The notes beneath the pieces are model-generated. The model was given only the letters and a program-made list of their open reading frames with translations. It searched no databases and was not told the DNA's origin. Positions 1 through 9,923 of a stretch of 64,000 bases of DNA are shown here, in pieces. Origin of the DNA: Hyphomicrobium sp. (GTDB lineage: Bacteria > Pseudomonadota > Alphaproteobacteria > Rhizobiales > Hyphomicrobiaceae); the NCBI GenBank assembly GCA_030148725.1, contig JASBSU010000023.1, forward strand, positions 1 to 64,000, given 5' to 3'. Made by a program: the position numbers and the translations under genes. The stretch's first letter is position 1; the number at the start of each line of letters is the position of its first letter.

Positions 1-829
1 AGAGCACCGCGAACCACCACGCCCACCGGTGGATGGACTCCATGTTGGCGTTGAAGCCCATGGTCCACCGCCAGAAGATCATGGTCCGCTCGGCGGCGGT
101 CCCCGGGTCGGTGATCTGATCGATCTCCCGCTCTCCTCCCATCTTCGCCGCGGCCAGGATGGTGGCGCCGTGCATTGCGAAGAGAAGCGCCGACCCATAG
201 AGGAAGGCGATGCTCAGCATGTGGAACGGGTTGTAGAAGAGGTTCCCGTGGTTGATCGAGAAATCGTTCGTCCAGTCGAGATGGCGGAAGATTCCGAACG
301 GCACCGCTTCACTGAAGCTTCCCATGAGGATCGGGCGAATGAAACCGAGCACCAGGTAGAGCCAGATCGCGGCGGCAAAGGCCCACGCAACGTGCGTGCC
401 CATTCCGAGATCTCGTGCGCGCTTGTACATTCGCACCCACCACAGAAGGATGGAGGTGGTGAGGAAGAAGCCGGCCATCAGCCACCAGCCGCCTTCCTTG
501 AGCGGCGGGAAGATTGTGAGCCCGTGCTTGGCCAGCGGCGGCTCCAGCGAGAGCCAGAAGAACTGCCGCATGAACGCGATCGGACTCCAGTTCACCGACG
601 CCAGCATGTTGAGGCCGATGATCTCGATTGCGATCACGCCGCACACGAGCGACAGGAAGCCTGTCGTTCCAAGATAGACGGGGCCGATTTGGGCGTCGCC
701 GATCTTGCCGAGCCAGTAGGAGAAGAACGGCTGGCCCTGTCGAGGGAAGATGCCCTGGTGGGCGGGCACGCCGAACTCGACGGGCCCACGGACCTGCACC
801 TGCGTGAAGATGTTTTGATATTGTGCCAT
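1..829 (-). CDS. pufM: Photosynthetic reaction centre M subunit PufM (3' end cut by window edge)
   Basis: PufM forms, with PufL, the membrane core of the type II reaction centre. The reading frame starts at ATG 829 ([16 protein letters not shown]) and is open to base 1, giving about 276 residues of a subunit usually a little over 300 long, so only the C-terminal part is missing. The metal and pigment ligands can be read in order: a His in FRHLDW (accessory bacteriochlorophyll), a His in NPFHML (special pair), His in AMHGAT, Glu in GGERE and His in ESIHRW (non-haem iron). It lies 15 bases after the pufL stop in the same operon. Whether pufC or another gene follows cannot be seen. Confidence 0.97.
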   Translation of the reverse strand, partial: MAQYQNIFTQVQVRGPVEFGVPAHQGIFPRQGQPFFSYWLGKIGDAQIGPVYLGTTGFLSLVCGVIAIEIIGLNMLASVNWSPIAFMRQFFWLSLEPPLAKHGLTIFPPLKEGGWWLMAGFFLTTSILLWWVRMYKRARDLGMGTHVAWAFAAAIWLYLVLGFIRPILMGSFSEAVPFGIFRHLDWTNDFSINHGNLFYNPFHMLSIAFLYGSALLFAMHGATILAAAKMGGEREIDQITDPGTAAERTMIFWRWTMGFNANMESIHRWAWWFAVL

Positions 830-844
830 GGTCGTTACCTTGCC

Positions 845-1675
845 TTAGGACCAGATCGGCAGTTTGAGCCACCATCCCCACCAATCGGCCCAAGCATTGC
901 CCTCGGCCCACAGTGGTCCGCTGATCACGATGCAGACCGCGCTGAAGTATGCGGCCGACAGGGCGAGGAACAGTCCCAGACGGTGAATGCCGACGGTGCC
1001 GATCGAATAGCCGATGGTGTCGCGGAAGAACGTGTTCTCGTGGTCGGGTGTTTTCACCGCCTCGCCGCGACCCGGATTGACGGCTGAGAGAATGACGCCG
1101 CCGTGCAATGCGAGTGCAAAGCACGTGACGAAGAAGAATGAGACCGCCACCATATGCGCCGGGTTGTAGTGGAAGTTGCCGAACTGGTAGCCTGTGTTCG
1201 ACACCCAATCGAGGTGCGAGATGATCCCATACGGGAAGCCATATGACCACGCACCCATCAGCACCGGGCGGATGACGACGAGCGTGACGTAGGCCAAAAT
1301 CGCAAAGCCGAACGCAACAGGCACGTGGTAGCCGATACCCAGTTTGCGGCAGATCTCAACTTCACGCAGCGCCCAGGAGCCGAATGCGCCGAGGGCGCAG
1401 ACAGTAACAATCTGCCAGATGCCTCCCTCTTTAAGTGGCGCAAACGCCAGTCCGTAGTTCGCAGCCGGCGGATTTATGCTTAGTCGCCAGAGACTCCACG
1501 TCGGCCCCAGCGAGACCCCGTAAAGGATCATGCCGACGCCAACGAGGGTGCACAGTATTGTAGTCACCCCGAAGAAGCCCACGTAGAACGGACCCACCCA
1601 GAAATCGAACAGATCGCCGCCGATGAGTGTCCCGCCGCGGACGCGGTACTTTCGTTCAAAGCTCAACATGCTCAT
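845..1675 (-). CDS. pufL: Photosynthetic reaction centre L subunit PufL
   Basis: PufL is the second membrane core subunit of the type II reaction centre, binding half of the special pair, pheophytin and QB. The 276 residues match the usual family length. Recognisable sites are SHLDW (accessory bacteriochlorophyll His), NPAHM (special-pair His), LHGG and GIHRLG (non-haem iron His). The start MSML at 1675 has an alternative two codons downstream (MLSF). It is translated between pufA and pufM and is separated from pufA by about 110 bases holding a strong hairpin. Confidence 0.97.
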   Translation of the reverse strand: MSMLSFERKYRVRGGTLIGGDLFDFWVGPFYVGFFGVTTILCTLVGVGMILYGVSLGPTWSLWRLSINPPAANYGLAFAPLKEGGIWQIVTVCALGAFGSWALREVEICRKLGIGYHVPVAFGFAILAYVTLVVIRPVLMGAWSYGFPYGIISHLDWVSNTGYQFGNFHYNPAHMVAVSFFFVTCFALALHGGVILSAVNPGRGEAVKTPDHENTFFRDTIGYSIGTVGIHRLGLFLALSAAYFSAVCIVISGPLWAEGNAWADWWGWWLKLPIWS

Positions 1676-1706
1676 CGGTTGTCACTCCCAATTCCTTTGG
1701 TCATGC

Positions 1707-1735
1707 AGCCCCGCCCTGAGGGAACGGGCGGGGCT
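1707..1735 (-). promoter_or_regulatory. pufBA-pufLM intercistronic mRNA hairpin
   Basis: A perfect 10-bp stem (AGCCCCGCCC at 1707-1716 with GGGCGGGGCT at 1726-1735) and a 9-base loop lie between the pufA stop and the pufL start, with no T-run after it. In Rhodobacter a hairpin at exactly this place slows 3'-5' decay, so that antenna mRNA outlasts reaction-centre mRNA and sets the LH1:RC ratio. The same role is inferred here from position and strength. Confidence 0.8.
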
Positions 1736-1786
1736 CAGCTTTCACCAAACCACGTCCGTTCCGGTGGGCAGCGAGCCCGTAGTAGC

Positions 1787-1981
1787 TCAGGCAGGTTGAA
1801 CTGGCATCGAAAGCTCGATCTGAGCCTTTGGTGCCTCGGCAGCCTTGCGCGGCCCCTCCAACCAATTGAACCGATCCGTGCTGAGCAGGATGAAGTGAAT
1901 GATCAATGCCAGCGCGAATAGGAACGTGAATAGTGCCACGAGTGTTCGCCGCGGATCGAACAGAAGCCACAGTCGCCACAT
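1787..1981 (-). CDS. pufA: LH1 antenna alpha polypeptide PufA
   Basis: Small single-pass light-harvesting 1 alpha protein, 64 residues, beginning [14 protein letters not shown] as is usual for the family. The bacteriochlorophyll-ligand His sits in the hydrophobic helix ([10 protein letters not shown]), followed by TDRFNWLEG. The tail of about 20 residues after that motif may be trimmed or may cap the ring. The gene follows pufB by 12 bases and both are translated from the puf message. It assembles with PufB into the ring round the reaction centre. Confidence 0.95.
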   Translation of the reverse strand: MWRLWLLFDPRRTLVALFTFLFALALIIHFILLSTDRFNWLEGPRKAAEAPKAQIELSMPVQPA

Positions 1982-1993
1982 GTCTGTTTCCTC

Positions 1994-2224
1994 CTAAGCT
2001 ACGAAGCTGTTGAGATACGTCATTGCGACGTTCACATTATCAGTGAGCGCCGAGTAGCCGGTTGGGCCTGGCAGCCAAGGCCGCCACATCCAGACCAGTA
2101 CGTGTGCAATGATCGCGACAACGGTGAACAGGACGAAGCTCGTCATAAAGATACTGTGGAATTCCTTCGCTTCCTGTTCAGTCAAACCGGATAAAGATCC
2201 GGCCCGCCTGTCATCTGCTGCCAT
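1994..2224 (-). CDS. pufB: LH1 antenna beta polypeptide PufB
   Basis: Light-harvesting 1 beta protein, 76 residues. The N-terminal [12 protein letters not shown] region, one transmembrane helix with the bacteriochlorophyll His ([11 protein letters not shown]) and the WRPWLPG motif are all present. About 20 residues follow WRPWLPG (from [10 protein letters not shown]), making it longer than the Rhodobacter form. The ribosome site AAGGAGAG lies just before ATG 2224. First antenna gene after pufQ. Confidence 0.95.
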   Translation of the reverse strand: MAADDRRAGSLSGLTEQEAKEFHSIFMTSFVLFTVVAIIAHVLVWMWRPWLPGPTGYSALTDNVNVAMTYLNSFVA

Positions 2225-2306
2225 TATTTCTCTCCTTATTCCTCTTCAGTGTTGCTGCACTCAATCGCGCAGCCAGTTGCCATGACTTGTCATCATGGAC
2301 GTCGCC

Positions 2307-2326
2307 GCCCGGCATGCCTGCCGGGC
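2307..2326 (-). promoter_or_regulatory. Hairpin between pufQ and pufB
   Basis: A perfect 8-bp stem, GCCCGGCA (2307-2314) and TGCCGGGC (2319-2326), with a 4-base loop lies in the 115-base pufQ-pufB gap. There is no T-run, so a processing or stability element is more likely than a terminator. This is inference from structure only. Confidence 0.5.
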
Positions 2327-2339
2327 AAATGTGATGCGC

Positions 2340-2570
2340 CTAGCCCATGAAGGCGTAAGCGGTGCAAGTGCCCGCGGCCTCCTTGGCCTGTTCGAAAACC
2401 GATCTGCGCGGTGAGGCGCGCCGCATCCAGTTCCACGGCATCAGACGCTCGACGATCGCCGCGCACAGAAATACGGAAAAGCAGATTGCGAAGATGAACC
2501 GATACTCGAGCGAGCAGCGTCGCGTGCCTTTTTGCGTCGGCATCTGTGCTGGTGCGTAGTTTACGGCCAT
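2340..2570 (-). CDS. pufQ: PufQ, bacteriochlorophyll synthesis/assembly protein
   Basis: Small protein of 76 residues with a single hydrophobic segment preceded by a charged stretch (SLEYRFIFAICFSVFL), in the conserved place between bchZ and pufB. PufQ proteins are poorly conserved; they are needed for normal bacteriochlorophyll formation and are thought to help deliver pigment intermediates. The frame is open further upstream (to 2657), but ATG 2570 (MAVNYAPAQM) has a GGGGAG ribosome site 7 bases before it and gives the usual length. The identification rests on position, length and the EYR-F-F core. Confidence 0.8.
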   Translation of the reverse strand: MAVNYAPAQMPTQKGTRRCSLEYRFIFAICFSVFLCAAIVERLMPWNWMRRASPRRSVFEQAKEAAGTCTAYAFMG

Positions 2571-2653
2571 GTTCCATCTCCCCTGTCGGGTGTTATGCGG
2601 GGTGGCGACGCTGATGAGGGCGCCTCCGCCATTCGTGAGTGTCGAACTGCCTG

Positions 2654-4105
2654 TCATGCGGGTTGCCCCGTCGTCAGAACCGCGCGTTCCTTGCCGACCC
2701 GAGCCTCTGTCACGCGCTCTTCGCCGGCACTGCGCGCGCCTCGTTCCGCTGCGTCGCGCAGGCGCTTGGCGGCGGAAATGCGCACCAGAACCGGGTGCAC
2801 GGCGAGCAGCTCGTCGAGCAATGCTTTGGCTTCGTCATCCCAAGGCAACTCCTCTTCGAGGCGCGCGGGCGTGGCCTCGACCTTGTCGAGTTCGGTGCCG
2901 AGAGGGATGATGTTGAACAGCGCGTCGAACAGCGCGTTGCAGACTTCCTGAATGAGGTAGGTGGCGCCGGCGTAGCCCATGAAGGGCGTTCCCGTATGTC
3001 GGCGAATGGCAGCACCGGGGAACGACGCTGGAATGTAGATCGCGCGCGAGCCGATCTCGGCCAGGTACATGCGCTCGTTGTAGCTTCCGAACATGATCAG
3101 CGGTGTCTTGGTATGCGTCGCTTCGCGTACGGCAGCGTTGTCCGGCTTCACGCCTGCGCTTCGCGCGAACGAGAACGTGCACGGAAGGCCCATCTCGGAT
3201 TCGAGGAAGTTGCGGATACCGCGCGCGTACGTTTCATTCGCGACGATGGCGAAGCTCGCGGTGCTGAAGAAGTCCTGCGTCACCGACCGCCAGAGATCCC
3301 ACAGGGGCTTGATCGTCGTGTGCTTCTCGAGCGCGATGAACGGCTCGGGATCGACACCGGTCAGTTCGCCGAGCTTGCGCAGGAACTTTGTCGTCGAGTG
3401 CAGTCCGATCGGCGCTTGCAGGTAGGGCCGTTCCAGCGCCTCGCATAGCATGCGTCCGTACTCGCGGTACATACAGACGTTGACGTCGGCATCGACCAGC
3501 TTCGGCAGGTCGGCGAGGTGCGTGCCGAGCGGGAACACCATGTTGATGTCGCAGCCGATGCCTTCGATCAGCCGGCGCATCTCGGCAAGGTCGGACCACG
3601 TATTGAACGTGCCGTAGATCGGTCCGATGATGTTGACGCGCGGCTTCTCGCCGGGCTGGCGCGCTTTCCGCTCGGGGATTTTCTTGCGCCCGTACTGCTT
3701 CCACAGCCAGAACATGGCGCGGTCGGCGCTCTGCCACTGATCCTCGTCGATGGTGCGCGGCAGGAAGCGTTGAATGTTGGTGCCTTCCGGCGTCACGCCG
3801 CCGCCGATCATCTCGGCGATCGAACCGGTGACGACGACTGCCGGAAGCTCCGGATCGAGCGTGCGATGCGCGCGCCGCATCGCGCCCTCGGTGCCTGTCT
3901 TCCCCAGTTCCTCCTCGGCGAGACCGGTCACGACGATCGGCAACTCGTGCGGCGGCAGCGCATCGGTGTAATGCAGGACCGATGTGACCGGCAGATTTTC
4001 ACAGCCGACGGGACCGTCGATGATGACCTGCAGGCCTTTGACGGCCGTGAAGACGTAGACCGAACCCCAGTAGCCACCAGCGCGATCATGGTCGAGGACG
4101 AGCAT
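2654..4105 (-). CDS. bchZ: Chlorophyllide a reductase subunit BchZ
   Basis: With BchY it forms the nitrogenase MoFe-like catalytic component of chlorophyllide reductase (COR), which reduces ring B of chlorophyllide on the way to bacteriochlorophyll. The true start is ATG 4105 ([15 protein letters not shown]), sharing one base with the bchY stop (TGATG), which gives 483 residues, the usual size. A conserved Cys sits in [10 protein letters not shown] (residue 35). A longer open frame upstream is the overlap with bchY. It is followed by pufQ after about 80 bases, and puf transcription often begins or reads through here in relatives. Confidence 0.96.
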   Translation of the reverse strand: MLVLDHDRAGGYWGSVYVFTAVKGLQVIIDGPVGCENLPVTSVLHYTDALPPHELPIVVTGLAEEELGKTGTEGAMRRAHRTLDPELPAVVVTGSIAEMIGGGVTPEGTNIQRFLPRTIDEDQWQSADRAMFWLWKQYGRKKIPERKARQPGEKPRVNIIGPIYGTFNTWSDLAEMRRLIEGIGCDINMVFPLGTHLADLPKLVDADVNVCMYREYGRMLCEALERPYLQAPIGLHSTTKFLRKLGELTGVDPEPFIALEKHTTIKPLWDLWRSVTQDFFSTASFAIVANETYARGIRNFLESEMGLPCTFSFARSAGVKPDNAAVREATHTKTPLIMFGSYNERMYLAEIGSRAIYIPASFPGAAIRRHTGTPFMGYAGATYLIQEVCNALFDALFNIIPLGTELDKVEATPARLEEELPWDDEAKALLDELLAVHPVLVRISAAKRLRDAAERGARSAGEERVTEARVGKERAVLTTGQPA

Positions 4106-5736
4106 CAGATCATCTCCTCGGCTTTGCGCTTCTTGGCTTCCTTCTCCAGACGCCGCTTCTGCTCGGCGCGGAACAGCGGCTTGTCCTCTGGCAGCGTCTC
4201 CCAGATGCCGGCCGCATAGCCTTCCCCGACGCCGCCGAAGAACGCCTGCATCTCGTCGAACCGCGATTTGCCGCTGAGCGCAGCGTTGACGACCTGAGCA
4301 AGCGATCCGGCACCTGCCGGCCCCATGAGCGGCCGCGCTGAAATCAAATTCGTGAAGTAGAGCGCTGGGATCGCCATCTGCTTCGCCTTCTGCACGACAG
4401 GCGTCGTGCCGATGGCGAGGTCCGGCTTGAATTCTTCGACCGCGGCGATGTCCTGCTCGAGCGACGCGCGGTAGGTGACGCTGACGCCCTTTGCCTCGAG
4501 CCATGTGCGATCGGCTTCCGACCAGGCGGTGCGTGGGCATGCTGTTCCGACATAGCGCAGGTCGGCGCCGCTCTCGACCAGCAGGCGCGCAACGAGCAAT
4601 TCCGAACCTTCATAGCCCGAGAGCGTGATGCGGCCCTCGACGGGCATCTTCGCCAGCGCGCCACGGATGGCGGGAAGGATCTTGTTCTTGGCCGCGTCGA
4701 TCTTCTCACGTGCAACGCTGCAGGCCTCGCCGATCGCGTCTAGCCAAGCCGCGGTGCCATCATGACCGACCGGCGCAGAGCCGACGATGGGGCGTCCGGC
4801 AGTTTGAAACTCACGGATCGAAGCGGTGTAGAACGGATGGATGGCTGCTGCTGCGGCGCAATCGAGAGCGCCATATAGCTCGCGCCACTCACGCGTCGGG
4901 ACCACGGGACCCGCGGCGAGCCCCAGCGGCTCTAGAAGCATGCCGATGCCGATGGGATCGGCCGGAAACATCTCGCCGAGAAGCGCCACCGTAGGCCGGC
5001 CACTCTTGCCACCCCGAGGAGCGAGCACAGGACCTTGCTCGGCTTCTTCACGCGCGTACTTCAGCATGGCTGCAGCGAGCACGTCTTTGGCTTCGGCATG
5101 TGTGGGCACGCCGAAGCCCGGCACGTCGATTCCGATGATGCGCACACCGTTGATCTGGTTGGGCAGCAGCTTCAGCGGAACGCCGGAGGCGGTGGGCACG
5201 CACAGATTGATGATCACCACCGCGTCGTAATTGGCCGGCTCGGCGAGCTTGTAGACCGCGTCGCGGATGTCTTCGAAAAGCTTGCCGGTGACGAGCGTTT
5301 CGGAATTGAACGGCACGTAGCCGACCGAACGACGGGCACCGTAAAAGTGCGAGGTGAAGGTGAGCCCGTAGACGCAGCATGCAGACCCTGAAAGCACGGT
5401 CGCCGTGCGCCGCATCCGGAGGCCGACCCGCAGCGAGCCGAACGCGGGGCACATGCTCTGCGGCTGATCGTGCGGACCTGCCGGATAGTCCTTGGCGTAT
5501 TGATCGAGGAGATCGCTCTTGCCTGCCGCAGCAGCCGCGCGGCGCATTTCGTCCTTGCCGGCGTGACAGCCCGCGCCATCACCCTGGGTTGCCGCAACGT
5601 TGATCGCTGGCGTCGACGATGAGGCGGCGCCACGAAGTAAATCGGCATCGTTCATCATTGGAGCGCTGGCGGCGGAATCGTACTCGACTTCGCCGCCAAC
5701 GTTCGCTTCCCCGTCTGATGTTCGAAATGCGTTCAT
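4105..5736 (-). CDS. bchY: Chlorophyllide a reductase subunit BchY
   Basis: Second subunit of the COR catalytic component. 543 residues with the conserved [10 protein letters not shown] and [20 protein letters not shown] regions, whose cysteines help hold the Fe-S cluster shared with BchZ, and the [13 protein letters not shown] segment. The first 85 or so residues before QSMCPAFG are low in conservation and hold an Ala-rich linker, so a shorter real start is possible. It starts 18 bases after the bchX stop and is coupled to bchZ by a one-base overlap. Confidence 0.95.
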   Translation of the reverse strand: MNAFRTSDGEANVGGEVEYDSAASAPMMNDADLLRGAASSSTPAINVAATQGDGAGCHAGKDEMRRAAAAAGKSDLLDQYAKDYPAGPHDQPQSMCPAFGSLRVGLRMRRTATVLSGSACCVYGLTFTSHFYGARRSVGYVPFNSETLVTGKLFEDIRDAVYKLAEPANYDAVVIINLCVPTASGVPLKLLPNQINGVRIIGIDVPGFGVPTHAEAKDVLAAAMLKYAREEAEQGPVLAPRGGKSGRPTVALLGEMFPADPIGIGMLLEPLGLAAGPVVPTREWRELYGALDCAAAAAIHPFYTASIREFQTAGRPIVGSAPVGHDGTAAWLDAIGEACSVAREKIDAAKNKILPAIRGALAKMPVEGRITLSGYEGSELLVARLLVESGADLRYVGTACPRTAWSEADRTWLEAKGVSVTYRASLEQDIAAVEEFKPDLAIGTTPVVQKAKQMAIPALYFTNLISARPLMGPAGAGSLAQVVNAALSGKSRFDEMQAFFGGVGEGYAAGIWETLPEDKPLFRAEQKRRLEKEAKKRKAEEMI

Positions 5737-5754
5737 GGCTGCGTGCGCCTCGAC

Positions 5755-6771
5755 TCAGACTGTTTCGTAGACGACTTCGAGGGATTGCTTCTCGACGATG
5801 GTGCCGCCGCACATATCGGCTGCCGAGGCGGGCTCGAGCACGACACCACGACCGACGGACTCCCCTGAGAAGAGAGAAAGAAGGCCGTCTTGGGTGAGCG
5901 GGGTCGGCCGCACCGGGGGTGCTTCGGCAACGTTGTTGGCAAGATGCTCGAACAGAGGTCCCCAATCGCCGCCAGGGCGCCCGATGATCTCGTAATTGGC
6001 GCTCTTGCGACGAATGTCTTCGTGCGCCGGAATGGCCGCGAGCACCGGAATGCCGACAGCTTCGGCGAACGCTTGCGCTTCGCCGGTCCCGTCATCCTTG
6101 TTGATCAGGATGCCCGCCACACCGACGTTGCCGCCGAGCTTGCGGAAATATTCGACCGCCGAGCAGACGTTGTTGGCCACATAGAGTGACTGGAGGTCGT
6201 TCGAGCCGACGACGATGACCTTCTGGCACATGTCACGTGCGATCGGCAGGCCGAAGCCACCGCAGACGACGTCGCCCAGGAAGTCGAGAAGAACGTAGTC
6301 GAAGCCCCACTCGTGGAAGCCTAGCTTCTCGAGCAGCTCGAACCCGTGAATGATGCCACGTCCGCCGCAGCCGCGTCCGACCTCCGGGCCGCCGAGCTCC
6401 ATCGCGAACACGCCGTCGCGCTTGAAGCACACGTCGCCGATCTTCACTTCCTCGCCGGCGAGTTTCTTCTTCGACGATGTCTCGATGATCGTCGGCGTCG
6501 CGCGTCCGCCGAACAGCAACGACGTCGTGTCGCTTTTGGGATCGCAGCCGATGAGCAGAACGCGCTTCCCGGTCTGCGCCATCATGTAGGAGAGGTTGGC
6601 GAGAGCGAAACTCTTGCCGCTGCCGCCCTTCCCGTAGATGGCGATGATCTGCGTCTGTTTGGTGGGAGCCGCACTCGGGACGGGATCAGGTTCGACTGAC
6701 GCCTCCTGACGCAGAAAGTCCTGCATTGTGAGACGGCCAGGAGCCAAGGCGGCACTTCCGCAGCTACTCAT
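5755..6771 (-). CDS. bchX: Chlorophyllide a reductase iron protein BchX
   Basis: NifH-like ATPase that passes electrons to BchYZ. 338 residues. The P-loop GKGGSGKS is at residues 47-54, and the two 4Fe-4S ligands are Cys135 (GRGCGGRG) and Cys170 (GDVVCGGFG), one cluster being shared by two subunits. The GCDPKSDTT switch region follows the P-loop. The start at 6771 overlaps the bchC stop by 8 bases, so the two are translationally linked. Confidence 0.97.
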   Translation of the reverse strand: MSSCGSAALAPGRLTMQDFLRQEASVEPDPVPSAAPTKQTQIIAIYGKGGSGKSFALANLSYMMAQTGKRVLLIGCDPKSDTTSLLFGGRATPTIIETSSKKKLAGEEVKIGDVCFKRDGVFAMELGGPEVGRGCGGRGIIHGFELLEKLGFHEWGFDYVLLDFLGDVVCGGFGLPIARDMCQKVIVVGSNDLQSLYVANNVCSAVEYFRKLGGNVGVAGILINKDDGTGEAQAFAEAVGIPVLAAIPAHEDIRRKSANYEIIGRPGGDWGPLFEHLANNVAEAPPVRPTPLTQDGLLSLFSGESVGRGVVLEPASAADMCGGTIVEKQSLEVVYETV

Positions 6772-7702
6772 GAACGGCTCTCCAATCGAGGATCATTTTG
6801 AGGCAAGAAGGGTCGGTGAATGCGGTGCGATAGGCGGCACTCGCGTCCTCGGCCGCATGGCGATGCGTGATCAAATCAGCCAGCGACAGACGACCGGATT
6901 CGATGAGCGCCTTGGTGGCGACGAGATCTGCCGGCTGCCATTCGGCGGCAACACGGATGCGCGCCTCTTTCATGAAGGCCGGGGGAAAGGCGAAGGTCAG
7001 CGGCTCGGCATAGAACCCTGCGAGCACGACCTCGCCTTGCGGCGTAAGGCGCCCGATGAGCGTATCGAGCAGCGCAGAGTCTCCGCTCACGTCGTAGATG
7101 GCCGCGAATGTCCGGCGGTCGCTATCGCTGGGCGTGACGACCTCGTAGCCGTCGCCTCCGGCCATGCGGTCAGCATTGCGCTCCCAGACCAGCGGCGCCT
7201 TGCCGCCGAGAGCCAGCGTGATGCGCGCCAAGAGCCGACCGAGAATGCCGTGTCCGATGATGAGTTCGGGGTGCCTGCCGCCTTGGATTGCGTGATACGC
7301 CGTGGCGGCGAGGGCGAGCAGGACGCCTTGCTCTCCGAGGTCTTCGCCGATGGGAACGATGCGATTGCCGGAGACGACGAGACGCGAGGCGGCGCCGCCG
7401 AACAGTCCGTTCACGGCACCAAAGCAGCGAGCTCCGGGCACGAACACGCGCTCGCCGACACGCCCGCCGGATGCTGCGCCCGCCCAAGCGATGCGACCAA
7501 CCGATTCGTAACCGGGGACCAACGGATAACCCATTCCCGGGAAGGGAGGCATGCGACCCGACCAGAGAAGTCTCTCCGTGCCGGTGCTGATGCCGCTCCA
7601 CTCGATATCGACGACGACGTCTTCGTCCTTGCAGGGCGTCAGATCGAGACGGCTCAGCACAAGCTGTTCTGGTCTTTCGAGCACGACGGCCAGCGTATCC
7701 AT
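6764..7702 (-). CDS. bchC: Bacteriochlorophyllide hydroxyethyl dehydrogenase BchC
   Basis: NAD-dependent, alcohol-dehydrogenase-type enzyme that oxidises 3-hydroxyethyl bacteriochlorophyllide to the 3-acetyl form. The chosen start is ATG 7702 (MDTLAVVLERPEQL, 312 residues) with an AGGG-type ribosome site; an upstream frame to 7789 would run through the operator region. Family markers are WSGISTGTERLLW, the VPGYESVGR segment and a Rossmann-type GHGILGRL. First gene of bchCXYZ, directly downstream of a PpsR-type site. Confidence 0.94.
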   Translation of the reverse strand: MDTLAVVLERPEQLVLSRLDLTPCKDEDVVVDIEWSGISTGTERLLWSGRMPPFPGMGYPLVPGYESVGRIAWAGAASGGRVGERVFVPGARCFGAVNGLFGGAASRLVVSGNRIVPIGEDLGEQGVLLALAATAYHAIQGGRHPELIIGHGILGRLLARITLALGGKAPLVWERNADRMAGGDGYEVVTPSDSDRRTFAAIYDVSGDSALLDTLIGRLTPQGEVVLAGFYAEPLTFAFPPAFMKEARIRVAAEWQPADLVATKALIESGRLSLADLITHRHAAEDASAAYRTAFTDPSCLKMILDWRAVHE

Positions 7703-7783
7703 GCTGAAGCCCTGATCCCTGTCTGGTGCGCTGTGGTGCAGCGTTCTACCTGCTATGCGACAATATAGCCTGACATTGATGGC

Positions 7784-7801
7784 TGTCAAGTAAACCTTAC
7801 A
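7784..7801. promoter_or_regulatory. PpsR/CrtJ-type operator upstream of bchC
   Basis: Perfect TGT-N12-ACA (TGTCAAGTAAACCTTACA) between the crtF stop and bchC. This is the known operator of the redox and light repressor PpsR/CrtJ. An adjoining imperfect palindrome TGACA-N8-TGTCA (7771-7788) overlaps it and may be a second half-site. No ppsR gene lies in the window. Confidence 0.85.
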
Positions 7802-7806
7802 CTTCG

Positions 7807-8919
7807 TCAGCGTTTGCTCACCGCAATGCCGGTTCTGAGCACACGTCGTCCCGTCAAAAAATGCGTGGAATGAAAGCCTGCGCGATCGAGTAGGTCGCTG
7901 ATTTGTTGGCGAGTTCTGGAACGCCCGCGTCCCATCGCCTGCAGGTAGAGACCGAAATAGGCGGACCCCATAACTTCTGCGCCTGGCGTGTCCGCCATCG
8001 GCTCTGCGATGATCAATGTGCTGTTGGGCTTCAGCGCTTTGTGTATTGAACGCAGTAAGGAAAGCACGGTCTTGTCGTCGTGATCGAGCAGGATGCGGAT
8101 GAGCGTCACGGCATCGTGATCGCCGGGAATCGCATCGGAAAGAAAGTTTGCGCCGACCAGCGTGACGTGCTCGCCAATTCCCTGATTGGCCAGGCGCTTC
8201 TTTGCTCGCAACGTCACCGCGGGTAAGTCGAACAGCGCGAGCTTCAGGTGCGGCCAGCGAGCGGCGACAGCCGATACGAACGCGCCTTCGCCGCCACCGA
8301 TGTCGAGGAGCGAATTGTAGGAATCAAAAGGGACGGCCTCGAGAACCTCTTCAGCAACGAGCGGCTGCGAGAGCGCCATTAGCGTGCTGTACGAGGCGAC
8401 GTCGTCGTTGCTCAGCTGTGCCGGGTCTCCAGCGCCAGCATAAGCCCAATACTGGCCGAGCTTTGTCGCTGAGGTCTGTCCACGTAGAAGCGCCAGCGGG
8501 TCCGTGAGATCGGCGTAAAGGTGGCGATGGTGCCGAACCATAGCCGCGAGCGCTGGATTGCGTGCCATCACCGCGCCGAGTTGGCCGAGGCCGTAGCGGT
8601 CATTGCCGCGTCGTTCTAAGAGGCGCAGCGAGACGGCTGCATCGAGTAGCCGCTTCATTGCCGTTTCCGGCAGATCAAGCTGTGCTGCAAGTTGCGGCGA
8701 CGTCTGCGGCTCGTTCAGTAGAATGTCGAAAAGATCGAGTTCGACGCACGCGAGAAGCGTTTGCGAGTAGACGAACCCGGCGCAGATGTCGAACAGCTCT
8801 TGCGCGCGACTGCGGGCAATGAAGCGCGTCGGTGGAAAGCGCGCCGCCAGTTCCTGGAAGCGGCTGCTGGAGAGAAGCCGATCGCGAAAATCAAACCAGC
8901 CGTCGAGCCAACGTTTCAT
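7807..8919 (-). CDS. crtF: Demethylspheroidene/hydroxyneurosporene O-methyltransferase CrtF
   Basis: SAM-dependent methyltransferase of the plant O-methyltransferase type that methylates the 1-hydroxyl of acyclic carotenoids in the spheroidene/spirilloxanthin pathway. 370 residues. An N-terminal dimerisation and winged-helix region (about 35-120) precedes the SAM-binding fold with LLDIGGGEGAF (about residues 206-216) and the catalytic HDDK region. It lies 44 bases after crtE on the same strand. Confidence 0.94.
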   Translation of the reverse strand: MKRWLDGWFDFRDRLLSSSRFQELAARFPPTRFIARSRAQELFDICAGFVYSQTLLACVELDLFDILLNEPQTSPQLAAQLDLPETAMKRLLDAAVSLRLLERRGNDRYGLGQLGAVMARNPALAAMVRHHRHLYADLTDPLALLRGQTSATKLGQYWAYAGAGDPAQLSNDDVASYSTLMALSQPLVAEEVLEAVPFDSYNSLLDIGGGEGAFVSAVAARWPHLKLALFDLPAVTLRAKKRLANQGIGEHVTLVGANFLSDAIPGDHDAVTLIRILLDHDDKTVLSLLRSIHKALKPNSTLIIAEPMADTPGAEVMGSAYFGLYLQAMGRGRSRTRQQISDLLDRAGFHSTHFLTGRRVLRTGIAVSKR

Positions 8920-8963
8920 GTTGTGACAGCCTTTGACGCCACAGGGGTGGCTGCAAACGCAGA

Positions 8964-9833
8964 TCAGGCGGCAAGTCGCGCCAGCTCTTTGGGCAGATAG
9001 GGGCGTGCGGACGTGGCGATGTGGGCCTGCAGCTCCGTGCGCCCGGGGCAGAGGGGAACGCTTTCGACGGCCTCACCCAGCAGTTGCTTCAGGCGGCTCA
9101 CGGCGCCCTGCAGCCCGAGCGCGTCAGCTGCGTTCGGGCGTCCAAGATCGCTGTCCTGATGACACGGTTTGCCGAGTTCGCGCGCATCGGAGACGATGTC
9201 GCAAATGTCATCGGCAATCTGATAGGCCTCGCCAAGCCGCTCGCCGAGAAGGCGCCACGGCTCGGGAGCCTGACCGGCGGCCTGCGCACCGGCGAGTGTC
9301 GCGGCTGCAAACAGCGACCCCGTCTTCGCGCGATGATAATCGTTGAGCGGAATCTGCTCCTCGCACTCCCATGCCTGTCCGGCAATCACGCCTCTTGGAC
9401 CGCCGACGGCGGCACACATGATCGACAGCAGGCTTGCGGTCTGAGTGGGGGTGGCCGCGAAGTGTGGTGCGAACACCTGGAATGCCGAGATGATGAGCGC
9501 ATCGCCGGCGAGCACCGCCAGCGGTGATCCGAATGCCTTGTGCACGGATGGGCGGCCGCGCCTCAGATCGGCATTGTCGAAACAGGGTAGATCGTCGTGC
9601 ACCAGCGAGGCGCAATGCAGCAGCTCGATTGACGCCGCTGCTGCATCCGCAATCTCCGGGTGCTCATCGCCGCAAGCCACTGCCACCGCGAGGCATAACC
9701 GGGGGCGAACGCGGGCGCCGCCCGGAAAGACGGCATGTTGCAGCGCTGCCGCGAGCTTGGCTGGGCAACCGGCCGCCGTGCTGATTGCGAGAGCGGCTTC
9801 GAGGGTGGACTCGATGCGGTGGCTCGTGTTCAT
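8964..9833 (-). CDS. crtE: Geranylgeranyl diphosphate synthase CrtE
   Basis: Polyprenyl synthase making GGPP, the precursor of carotenoids and of the bacteriochlorophyll tail. 289 residues from ATG 9833 (MNTSHRIEST), which has GGGGA upstream; the frame is open to 9908 but that would read through the operators. Both Asp-rich Mg-binding motifs are visible: DDLPCFDNAD and DDICD. It is divergent from crtD, and two PpsR-type sites lie in the gap. Confidence 0.95.
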   Translation of the reverse strand: MNTSHRIESTLEAALAISTAAGCPAKLAAALQHAVFPGGARVRPRLCLAVAVACGDEHPEIADAAAASIELLHCASLVHDDLPCFDNADLRRGRPSVHKAFGSPLAVLAGDALIISAFQVFAPHFAATPTQTASLLSIMCAAVGGPRGVIAGQAWECEEQIPLNDYHRAKTGSLFAAATLAGAQAAGQAPEPWRLLGERLGEAYQIADDICDIVSDARELGKPCHQDSDLGRPNAADALGLQGAVSRLKQLLGEAVESVPLCPGRTELQAHIATSARPYLPKELARLAA

Positions 9834-9846
9834 GAGGAATCCCCAA

Positions 9847-9890
9847 TGTAATGCGCAGTTGTCACCCAGCAGTGTAAAGCAGTATAGACA
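9847..9890. promoter_or_regulatory. Tandem PpsR-type sites between crtE and crtD
   Basis: A perfect TGT-N12-ACA at 9873-9890 and a near match, TGT-N12-TCA, at 9847-9864 lie 26 bases apart in the crtE-crtD divergent promoter region. Paired sites allow cooperative repression of both directions under oxygen, as known for CrtJ/PpsR targets. Confidence 0.8.
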
Positions 9891-9923
9891 CTCAGGCGTG
9901 TCTCGCAATCAGGAATCGGTATT

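Noticed and set aside
7771-7788. TGACA-N8-TGTCA palindrome beside the bchC operator
   Set aside because: The arms are in the reverse order to the TGT-N12-ACA consensus; it is noted only as a possible half-site.
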